Below, one piece after another: positions 37,481 through 47,623 of a stretch of DNA of 64,000 nt (the first letter of the stretch is position 1; every line of letters begins with the position of its first letter). Where the stretch lies: the NCBI RefSeq assembly GCF_008831285.2, contig NC_045140.1:25314131-25378130 (forward strand). The letters are read 5' to 3'. The notes beneath the pieces are model-generated. The model was not told the origin of the DNA and searched no databases. It was given only the letters and a program-made list of their open reading frames with translations. A program made the translations under genes and the position numbers. The DNA comes from Nymphaea colorata (lineage: Eukaryota > Streptophyta > Magnoliopsida > Nymphaeales > Nymphaeaceae).

Positions 37481-37856
37481 TGGTTTAAGTTCAATGATAC
37501 AAACTCCAGTATTTCGAATTTTGACAAAATGCCCATTTGTTTCAAAACGGGAAATTTGTCCGGCGGCTTCAAGAACATGATCAATTCAGCGAAAGAAGAC
37601 GAGAGATCTAGAGCGAGATAGAGGGAGAAGAAGGTGAGAGATCTAGAGAGAGGGGAAGAGAAAGAGAGAATATCATTCCTTCTTTTCGTTAATTTGACGA
37701 CAACCAGTTACCGGTCTCTGTTATTGCAAGAAGATAGATGAAAGAATAGATTTACATCTTACAGAAAACCTTCACAATTTTTAACACTTTCTCACAGCAA
37801 GAAACTTCTGTCTTTCAAAACGAAACCAGAACCCAGAGAACCGCTTCGATTCCCTT
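37481..37856. other. Intergenic, 3' side of the small-protein gene
   Basis: Purine-rich GAGAGA segments at about 37595-37670, otherwise nothing recognised. It may contain the 3' UTR of the gene at 37857-38150. Confidence 0.35.
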
Positions 37857-38150
37857 TCAATATGCAGCAGCTGATCCACCCACATGGGCCTTGGAGCCAA
37901 ACGACCCATCCTTCCACTTGTTGTAATCCGACTCCGTCGCCGCACACTGAGTCCTCCGACGCAGCTGCCCTGCCGTCGCCTCTAGTCGGAGCTCCCCGGA
38001 CCGGTCCTCGTAACAAGCCGGCGCCTCAAGGAGCAGCGGACGGTGGCGGCTGCTGCCACTGCCGGAGTTCTGAGCGAGAAGATGGTGGTAGTTGCGCCCG
38101 TTTCTGCTGTTCTTGATAGCCCTGAACACCATAGGGATGAGACCTTCCAT
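37857..38150 (-). CDS. Small plant protein of the MEGLIP family, 97 aa
   Basis: A single-exon frame that starts with the ATG at 38150: MEGLIPMVFRAIKNSRNGRN then YHHLLAQNSGSG, ending in TGA. The N-terminal block MEGLIPxVFRxIKxxRxxRNYHxL is shared with the second copy at 42143-42412. I recall the same start from short, uncharacterised plant proteins, some reported as stress-responsive; this is memory, not a search. There is no signal peptide; the N-terminus is amphipathic with a basic patch, and the C-terminus is polar. A TATA box (GTTATAAAAG, minus strand, 38284-38293) lies about 135 bp upstream of the ATG, supporting a real gene. A W-box-like TTTGACC is upstream near 38386-38393. Function unknown. 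Confidence 0.7.
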   Translation of the reverse strand: MEGLIPMVFRAIKNSRNGRNYHHLLAQNSGSGSSRHRPLLLEAPACYEDRSGELRLEATAGQLRRRTQCAATESDYNKWKDGSFGSKAHVGGSAAAY

Positions 38151-38283
38151 CTCTTCTTAATGATCAAGATGCGGAGAGATAACAGCACCACCAAGAAACG
38201 CAAGAAGAAGAAGAAGAAGATGAAGATTGAGTATTGGTAATTGGAAATCAGAAGCTGATGAGAAGAGGAGACCCAAAGGAACG

Positions 38284-38293
38284 CTTTTATAAC
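38284..38293 (-). promoter_or_regulatory. TATA box for the 97-aa MEGLIP-type gene
   Basis: GTTATAAAAG on the minus strand, about 135 bp upstream of the ATG at 38150, implying a leader of roughly 100 nt. Position and sequence fit a plant core promoter; no transcript data are available. Confidence 0.55.
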
Positions 38294-38309
38294 GGTGGGA
38301 GGCGGGGGC

Positions 38310-41300
38310 GAGTGCTCATCGGGTGCAGGTGAAAGGATTTTCAGGTTGGCGTGTTTGAAGTCGCAATCTGGTGGGAGGTCAAAGATCCACGGGGTGGCTG
38401 CTTTGAGCGCCGCACGACCAAGCGGAAAACAACCAACCAGCGTACAGAGATATATGGTTTTGGACTTTGACAACTACTGGTTTCATACACATCCAAGCAG
38501 TAAGCTTGTAAGAACGAAGAAAGTCAAGTTTTAGACGATGATGAGAAGACACACCTAAATTTTGCTTCCTCTTCGCCGCCGGAAGTTGACGCTGACCATG
38601 AAAATCAAACCAGCAATAGGCTGCTTATCATGAGTCGCTGGGCCGACCGATACACTTAGCCGAATCTCTCGAGCCTAACTGTTAATTAATATGGTCAGTT
38701 AGTTTCTAATCACGGTCTGAGTTTCTTGTTTGCGTATATTTCAGGAAAAACAGTTGGTTCCTAAGTTAGTAAAATTCCATGATCTTAGTGCTTAGAAGAA
38801 AAGCACTAGTAGTTTAACTCAACACAAAGTTTAACTCAAATTCCGAATAAAATGCGAACAAAGTGGATGTTAGAGAACCAACGGACAGATTTAGATGCGG
38901 TTACTAGTGTTCATATAGTTAAAGAGGCTGATGGAACATCTTGAACATAAGAATAACTGTGCTTTGGTAATTAAAAACAACGATTAGCGTGATTTGGAAT
39001 AGAATAGTAGTAGAGCCATGTCTTTAAGTGTGTTCTTAGAAACTATCTATAACATTAATTAGTAAATAATAATAATGATGATGAATAGAAAAAGCGCACA
39101 CAAAAGGGCAAGGAATTGTTTTTGAATTTTGTTGTAAGAAAACCAGGCAGTTTCCCGTTGATCGACGTGAAAGAAGATAACGGTCGGTTGCCTTTTTCTG
39201 GATACCAGTGGTTTCATCTAATAAAAATAAAATGATATTTGTTTCTTTGTTCATTTGACAAAATTCATGCATATCCACACGATTGCATTTAAAAAAGTTG
39301 ACTAACGCGGTTTCAAACACCTTTTTTTTTAAAAAAAAAAAACAAATATTTTACAAAGTCAATACACATCCGATCAAGTGATAGAAGCCGCATCTGAGAT
39401 GAACAATCCAGCCAAAGTTTCTAGAATGTGATCAATAAGTGTTGCGTGCCTATATGAACAAATAATCATACATGTATGTATCCATGACTAGACCAGAGAT
39501 CCAAATACCCAATGAATGACAAAGATTCGAACAGTTTATAAGATATATTTTATCTGAAGTTTTGTTTCTTTCAAATGGTATTAAGTCATTCATATTAAAC
39601 AATAGACCCCAGATTCACCTTACCTGCTCCCTGACGTGACTGTGCCTATATCGATGGAGTGGAGTTGGTAGCCACATTTTTCATGGGGGAGCACTTGGTT
39701 TTGTTACTAAAATATGTTGGCACCCGCTGGTCCGTTTGACATGGACGACGCATCGCAGGTCAAGCAGGAAGAGAACTCCGTAAAAAGAAATTGCCCACGG
39801 AAGAGGAGCGAACCTGCTCGCACCTGTTTAAGAAGCGTGACTAGTCACCTAATAAATAATGACATTGCTTCCCCAACTTTAATAAACACACACTGGTAAG
39901 GTGAACCCAGTTTGTTTGCAATATCTGTGTGCGCAAGCCTCTTTCAGAAGAAAAATTACTTTGTAAGAAAATTACCCTTGACACAAAACTGAGTGAGTGG
40001 GCACCACGATTCCCGAACATGCAAATGGGGAATCGGAACACTTGCAAACACGCCCCATGCCTCTCAAAGCAGCTGGTATCTCAGGCACGTCTACAGCTGG
40101 AATGACAAATAAAAAGAAAGAGGGAGTTTAATATGAATGCTGGTAGATGGCGAAGATGTCTTCCCACGCGTTCAGGCACTCCCTCTTCAATTTGGACGCA
40201 TTCCGGTTCTTGAGTCCCTGTTCATGATGAGGAAGGTCCCGAACATGAAGAATATGGCGTCATTCAGGTCTTACATAGTTACATGTGGGAAGGGCTTTAG
40301 AAGTCACAAGGTCAGATTATTATTATTACTATCATTATTATCGCTATGGAAATCAATGTAGCCTCTCTAATCTAATTACCTAATATCAATTGACTCTTTC
40401 CCATCACCTAACTATGATATATATATATATATATATATATATGAGGGAATGATGGCTCAGGCTATTTAGAGTCGTCCAGTTATGTAATCAAGGTTGTTGA
40501 TCTGATGTAAATAGATGGTTGACAAAAAAATATAGAGAAAAAAATGTGAACAAATGCTAGATGATTAACATACCCCTCACATTTTCTTTTGCTTATTTTT
40601 CTCCTTACCATCTATCCAACAAGTCTGATTTATATAAGTTAAGTAACTTTTCAAACCCAAGAAATATATGGATATAGCGGTTTACCTGGATTCACAAGCC
40701 GACTTGGTTGACCGGAGAAGCTTCCTGCGGGTAAGGGAGACAAGAGAGTGGATTCAAAAGTTTTTTTGGATGGAGGCCCACCATCAGTCTGTCAAACTTA
40801 ATTTAGCAGAGAGGAGCATCCAAAGCCACGTTAGGAGAAGAGATCTACCTTTTTAAGCCGATCGTTCAAGTAATGCATATTTGCAAAATGTTTGTTTCAC
40901 TTACTAAATTTGTGTTTTCATTGAACAGCATCAAGTTTTAAAGTCAAATTGTTATAGCAAAATTAGGCACTTATTCGACAGTCTTAAGCAAAGATCTTGC
41001 CCGAATTGCTAAAAGTTTTGTAGACGCCAACCCTCTCTGTAAACAGATCAAAACTGAAGTATGTTTCTCTATTCCATCAAAATTTTGACCATGTTTTTGC
41101 AAAGTTTTCGTTTTTCGGAAGGGGGGGAGGGGTGAGAGCGGCGCAACCACCTGTGCAACCATTTTAAAAGCCCACAGAACCTCATCCTCAGTATTTACCT
41201 CTCAACACCGACCAGAGTGTTACACCCATAGGGTTCGAACCTGGGATGCCTGTTTAATCACCATACATACACACTGGTTATAGAGAGAGAGCGAGAGAGA

Positions 41301-42140
41301 GAGAAATGATGTCGTTGTCTCCAATTAATCTGTCATGTGAAGAATTTTTTCTTTTTTTTGTATTTTTGAAAAAATTTTCACGTGAATATATGTAGAAGAT
41401 CTGATAATGTGAAGAAATTTTTGTATTTTTCAAAAAAAAAAAAAATCCATGTGAATTTATGTGAAGATCTCATGATGGCCTTTTTATTTTCCATTGTGTT
41501 TATCACCTGCCAATTAATTTTTAGCACTCACCAAACCTTCAACCCATCCTTTCATTCTTTGCTGCTCATAGTATGTGGTTTGCTTTCAATGCTTCAACTA
41601 CTACTTTTGATGTATTTTAGCTTGTACAACTAATCACCCATAAGTGCAGATGACATAAAATTTAAAACAAGAACTGTTCATTTACCAGCCAGCGCTCTAA
41701 GAATTGCACCAACATCCTTAAGATATTAGCCCTCATACACGATTTCTTTTGAAAAAAAAAAAAAACAAGAGACATTGGTTCCACAACAAAATTCTGGTTT
41801 CTTATTGATAACTGAAATGTTCATACCCCTTATACATCAAACATGCGTTCCTTCTCCATATATTTCATACACACGTGTCTTGAATTCAAGTATCTGAGTT
41901 TTCAAGGTATGGAACATTCAACGTTTCACTTTACTAATTAATTAAATTAACAGAAAGCAAATTAAATCGGTCGTTTGATATGAGTACGCCTGCATCCGTT
42001 CTCCGGCGAGGCCATGGAAACCTAGCGACAATGGTGGGTCTCACAGGAAAGGAGGGGCGAGAGTATGAGCTCCACGTCCTGTGAACGCGACCGCACTCTT
42101 ATCAGACAACTCCCAAGCTCCCTCGGGTAGCGACGGTTCT
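38310..42140. other. Intergenic between the two MEGLIP-type genes
   Basis: Holds (TA)n at about 40418-40442, a (GA)n patch at about 41283-41305 and a tandem-like direct repeat at 41333-41475. Open frames such as 40137-40361 and 40668-40856 on the plus strand show no recognisable features. No tRNA-like or SINE-like structure was confirmed, although GGTTCGAACC at about 41229 resembles a B-box. Confidence 0.35.
41333..41475. repeat. Imperfect direct repeat (~70-bp units)
   Basis: Two units, each with ATGTGAAGAA, a T/A-rich tract, TTGTATTTTT, (C)ACGTGAAT or CATGTGAAT, ATATGTAGAAGATCTGAT or TTATGTGAAGATCTCATG, lie head to tail. Likely a local duplication inside a decayed element. Confidence 0.7.
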
Positions 42141-42142
42141 CC

Positions 42143-42412
42143 CTAATTGGAAGGAGCAGGCACTGCTGGCGACTTGAACGTGATCTTCTCGCTGCAGTCA
42201 GATGCCGGCGAGAGAATGCCGGCGCGGAGGCGGTCCGGCCGGTCCGGCAAGCATTCGTTCTGCTCCAGAAGGCGCTCTTGGAGGAGAGGAAAGCAGCAGC
42301 CTATGGCGGTGCGGGTGGCGGGGGAGGAGAGACGGTGGTAGTTTCTGGCCCTGCTGCCGCGTTGGCTGCGCTTGATGACTCTGAACACGAAGGGGATGAG
42401 GCCTTCCACCAT
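42143..42412 (-). CDS. Small plant protein of the MEGLIP family, second copy, 89 aa
   Basis: Starts at the ATG at 42412 (MVEGLIPFVFRVIKRSQRG, then SRARNYHRLSSPA), preceded in frame by non-ATG codons, and ends in TAG. The N-terminal ~28 residues match the neighbour at 37857-38150 (MxEGLIPxVFRxIKxSxxG..RNYHxL), which has the same strand and lies about 4 kb away; the C-termini differ. This pattern suggests a local duplication with a constrained N-terminal motif and a fast-changing tail. The exon is GC-rich. A TATA-like stretch (ACCTATATATTTATAA, minus strand, about 42609-42624) lies about 200 bp upstream. Function unknown; no membrane segment or signal peptide is evident. Confidence 0.65.
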   Translation of the reverse strand: MVEGLIPFVFRVIKRSQRGSRARNYHRLSSPATRTAIGCCFPLLQERLLEQNECLPDRPDRLRAGILSPASDCSEKITFKSPAVPAPSN

Positions 42413-42449
42413 GGCCACGAGCGGTGGTTCCCCGGATGAGAGTTCATTG

Positions 42450-45400
42450 GGGTTTTATTTGAGGGGACGGGAATCGACCATCTCCGCAAGCAACGGGAGG
42501 CCCCGGCTTTTTTAAATTCAACGGTGATTGCCTAAGGCATACCTAACCGAGATGCAGTCTGCCGATTTCTTTAGTGGTCTCCATGTCCGGTTAGCCTGAA
42601 GCCGTGATTTATAAATATATAGGTACCTTAGGCATAGACATATTAATGAGAAGTAGATTTAGTTAGACGACTGACTAGTGATTCGGCCGGATTCAGAATG
42701 TTGCTTGATTTAATATACAGGAGTTCAAACTCTATTGCAAGCTGAATCTGAAGTTTGATTTTTATTCGGTTTATAAACCAAATCGTTGCATTTTAAGCTA
42801 GTTAGGATTCTAAACTCAGATTCCATTAGAAGAACATCAGATATGTTGTTCATACGCTGCAAGTCTATTGATACAGAGAGAAAAAGAGAGTCCAACTTGG
42901 CAACCAGTTAGCCAAAAGGCAACTCGTTAAGGTACTAGATAATTGGTAATTTAGATGTCCCTCGCAAGTGGGTGGTTTTACAGACAAAAAGTTACTCGCG
43001 CATGATAGCATGGAAGAATATTTTGGTAATTTGTTAAAAAGAAATGTCTTTTTTAGTTTTTAACTTTATTTATTTTTATTTTTGTATTTATAAAAAAAAA
43101 ATTTATGTGAATTAAAGATATTTTAATCATTAACCATATTGGCTCATTTTTGTATTTACAAAAAGTTTTTTTTTCAATGTAAATTAAATATATTTTAATC
43201 ATTAACCATATTACCGCATAAGCACCATATAACGGGTTTTACAATTCTTTTTCTAATATATATATATATATATATATAAAATTGTGGGCGAGCCAACTTT
43301 GAAGCGTGTGTGCGTGCCCCTTGACTCTGGCCACAATGGGAAAAGTAAAAGGGTTGTGGCCTTCCAAATCCGGAGTTTTGAACCCACGAGATCTCATCTA
43401 AATTTAACTTAAACTTATTTAGAAAATTGGCAATAGAAATTTCGAGGCTTAGTTAATAGTAGGGGGAATGTCTACTTCAAGTGAAGAATATTAAAAATAT
43501 AATAAAAATAGACTGGTTTAATTTTTCGGTTGACGAGAAAAAAAAAACACCCATTAAGAAATAAAGGGTCACAGGCTCCACCATGGATGTCTACCAAAGG
43601 TTGCCTACTAAGGATATATATATACTTAATAGAACACTTTGACTTGGCTTCTTACTTGTTTAATCTTATTAATTAAGCAAGTTTTGATATTCTAATCTGT
43701 CATTGATAATGTTGTATAGAGGCCAGCTCCAATGGTAGGCAGATCATCATGTTCATCCTTTTCAATTGGACCTGAAATTATCCGTCCTGTAAAATAAAAT
43801 ATCAACTGATGTCATCTTTGATGTAAGTATATTATCTGGATATGTACAAACTATTTTCACTTTTCCGTGCTGTCCAAGCCAAACGGAGAACCTTTTGAAC
43901 TTTATTAGTTATGTTGCTTTCATTGAGGATTGCTAGCCATCTTCTGAATTCTTTATCGGAAGCTGTTGACAACGGCTTCTCATTGTTCAAACAGGATAGA
44001 GTTGTGGGAGGAGAGAGAGTGCCCACGAAATAGAAGCGCATTAACAGGAAGCACTGCCGGAATAGAAAAACCAGTAAAAGACAAGAAAGTGCATCCAATA
44101 GAGAGGGAGAGAAAGAGTTATTAGTCAGCGGAAGAAAGAGAGAGAAGCGTGCAAGGAAGAAATGGAGCTACTGAGAGGGCGAAAACCTGCTCTCAAGATG
44201 CTTTCTTAGCCAACAGAAAAGATAAAAATTGCTAGAATTTGCTGACCTAAGGGATGCATGTCAACTGCTGTCTCTTGGGACGATCAACCGGCCGCCGGGG
44301 AACGACACGAGCCCCCGGCGGTGGGCCAGTGGCCGGGCTCCGTAATGCATGAGGAAGGTCGAACTCGATGCACCATAGATGCCACCTTCCCTAGTTTCAT
44401 TGGTCCGGCCTTTACCTACATTCTAGAGTAACCCTGAGAAGAGGATCCACCATCAGCTTCTTGGGTGCCATACAATTCTTCAAAGTCATGATGGACATAA
44501 GGCAACCAAACCTGTTTAATATTCACAAAATGTTCTTTGTGAGGTTGATTGGTGTGTCATTTCCTGAAACTTTTTTGAATTGTGGAAATCTCGCCACTGT
44601 GTATTAACACAGTTTTGAACATTGGGGTAAGAGGGAAGAAGGAAGACTTCAGCTCTCATCGGGACGATAGGATTAATCCAACCGCTCACCTGAAAAGGTA
44701 AATTAAAATCTTGACAAATCTAGACATACCCACAACAATCTGACTTCTTCATGTTTTTTTTTTTGAAATTTTTTCCCTCATTTGCTTTGAAAGCATTAAT
44801 CAAGCGAACCTAACTTGGTAGACTTTCTTCTCTTAATAAAACCCCACAAAATTGTGTGCGTTGGTTGCATATCTGGGATCGATCTAACCTCTTAAACCCA
44901 ACGTGGGTGGCGACGTTGACGGCTAAAGCCAATTAAGAATATTCCTATTGACAATTCAAACATATCTTTCAACGTTCTCTCTCGTTGGAAGAATCTTATC
45001 ACGAGAATGCTTTAGAGGAAAACGGAGAAATTCCAACCTTGTGTAAGAGGCTGTTTTCGTTGGTAATCTTCTCTCGCCACATATTGGGATCACGTTGGCC
45101 ACGCTAGAGAACCGTGCAAGAAACTGAGAAATGGATGTGGAGTGGGTGTTCCGGCAGATTCTTTGCTAACTATGTAGAACCGGCGGCCGGAGTCACTTTT
45201 CCACGAAGGTGCAGACGGATGATACGATAGACGTCTGTATGTGGCGGCGGTGCAGCAGATCGTGAACTCGGTGGGCTCGACCGCGAAGATTCTAAAACTC
45301 ACAGCCGGTCAAAGGTGTCCAAGTTGGCCGAACTCTGGCTCTCATGAAACTCAACCTTAGTTCACATTTATTTGAGCTTTATTCCATTCAAATTCTTGAC

Positions 45401-47620
45401 TGTTCTGCTCCTCGATTGTGAGGATTAGCAGCAGTCTTGATCATGAAAATTGTCTATTTTCGTAGAGGTGATGCCCATGTAGAGAGAGAGAGAGAGAGAG
45501 GTTCCAAGGATTTCTAATGCAGTTGACCGTTTCCTCAATGCAACACGAAGTTTGACGCCAGTCGCTAGTGTGTCGCGACCTGTTTTGGAAAAGATGGGGA
45601 TACTTTTAGGAATAATAACAAGCCAAGTCTTATTCCGCTAATAAGTAGTGATGTTAATGGATCATATTCAAATCATATATTATCTTAATCGTGTTTGTTT
45701 TTTCTGATATTCAGATATGAACTTTGATTTGAATACCAAAAAAAAAAAATCTGAATTTGAATCCAAAACCCAATTTCATAGTTCATATCGAATCAAGAAT
45801 CTGATTCCATAATTTGTATCCGAATCTGAATCTAAACTTTGAACCGAATCCAGTCAATTATGAAAAGGTAAGACTATTAGATATATGGCCTTTCTTTAAA
45901 CCTAAACTTGATCCTAATTCGAATCTGATCGGATATCTATGGATATTTGAATCCTTGATAAGATGTCATGTTTTCACATCGTAATGTGATCTGATTTCTT
46001 AATCAGATATTAATTTTTTTGTCATGTCCAATTTTTCTAGAACCCTTTGGTTGAATATCTCATGCAAATAGAATATATTGGCACTCCCCAAGAGAGGAGC
46101 ATTTTCCAATTAAACACTTGCTTTATTGAGTAAGGCCAATAGAACAAGATTAATCCGATGGGAACGAGTGGGGCAGTTATATTTCAAGACCTTTGCAACC
46201 GGATTCACTATTGTACTTCTTCCTTTAACTGCACAAAGATGGTAATTAATCCGTTATTTAGCTATATGTGTTTGTCATTTTACGCTGCCATGCGCTTTGA
46301 AATTGCTTCCAAGTAGGTCGATCCGTAAAGCTGCTCATTGTACCGAGATTCTTAAGGTTAGTTCCAATTCAATCCGGCGGGGTGGAGGTGTCAATGGATC
46401 CATATTTGAATCAGATATAACCTTAATACTATCTGCGGATTCAAGTATTGACATATTTGGATTTGAATTCTAATTAAAATATTAGTGAAAGAAAGTCATA
46501 TCCAAATCTAAAATCCGATCTCACAACTTGGGTTTGATCCGGATTCAAATTTTAAGATCATATCTAAATCTAAATCCGAATTTTGAACTGAACCTAACCG
46601 GATTTTAAAAAGTAGAGTATTGGATATATAATATTTATTTAAAACCAAATCCCACCTCGGTTTGATTTTTTAATTAAGTATTAAATTTTTTTAATATACA
46701 TATGCAATTCAAATAAAATATATTGACATTCCTACTCTTGATATTGATTATGACTGTCATCAAGGTGTGCAATGATAAGGTCGGCATGATCCACTGCTTT
46801 CGAATCTTCCTTTTCTGCATGAACTTCTCTGCTGTCGAATCTTCCTTTGCTGCTTCAACTTCTCTGCCGGCTCGACATCTTCCGACGGCAGGATGTTCCC
46901 GGAGAATCAGTGCCTTTTGCTTGATCTGACTTAGTTTGGTTCAGCTTGCCAGTTGCCATTCGATCGGCGCATCCTTCTCTTGACCAATTTCACGTGCATC
47001 GGTCGCACGCTTGTTGGCACGACTATTTAGATAATTTGATTCGGAAGCACATTCAAAGTTGGACATAAGAAAACACAAAGAGATATCGGAATCTTTTACT
47101 TCCAAAGCATGTATTTTTAGGGGCTTAAAGAAAAATTAGGTCCCCTTAAAACCCTTTCGAATCAATGAAGAATGGTAATAGGAGAATTTCTACTAAAATG
47201 GACTGCATTTTGGACATGATTTCGCGACGGGCCTCACATTTTGCTACCAACATTGCCTTAGGAACTTAGTTAAACTATCCAACATCAATGTTCTTTTTGA
47301 TATAGAAATGAGAGCAACTGCATAAATAAAGATTATAATACTCTTGAGGGCCGAAAGCTGGACCGTTTGATGATTTTTTTCTTCCTTTTGCCGGGGCTTT
47401 TACTAAGAAGCATCAAGAAGAAAAGGAAAAAGTTGTTCTGATTGTGGTCTACCGTCTACCAAATTTTATATACTCTTTTTCATTTTCCGAGTAGTTATCA
47501 CCATAGAACAAAGAGAGTCAGGCACGCCTACGCTCACATCTCTTCGTCCACAACCCTCGCTCTACAGTCAAACCATTATTGTCCGCCCATGGCGGCACTT
47601 ATTCGGAAGGAGGACGCAGG
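42450..47620. other. Intergenic, repeat-rich
   Basis: Contains a ~62-bp direct repeat (43079-43213), (TA)n at about 43257-43278, (GA)n at about 45480-45500, and a strong GC hairpin at about 44290-44320 (CCGCCGGGG ... CCCCCGGCGG). Stretches at 45655-46020 and 46390-46690 share GAATCxGAATCTGAAT / GGATCCxxATT words and look like related decayed repeats. Open frames at 43832-44098 and 45090-45302 (minus) have no known domain; both are unsupported. Confidence 0.35.
43079..43213. repeat. Direct repeat, two ~62-bp units
   Basis: TTTTGTATTTATAAAAA...ATTTTAATCATTAACCATATT at 43079-43140 recurs at 43148-43213 with small differences in the A/T tracts. Confidence 0.85.
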
Positions 47621-47623
47621 TGT

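Noticed and set aside
41215-41260. Possible tRNA or SINE B-box (GGTTCGAACC)
   Set aside because: No cloverleaf could be drawn, and no A-box at the right distance, A-tail or duplication was found.
45090-45302. 70-codon minus-strand frame (RRLSYHPSAPSWKSDSGRRF)
   Set aside because: The local GC-rich patch looks gene-like, but neither strand matches a family I can name and no splice structure could be built.
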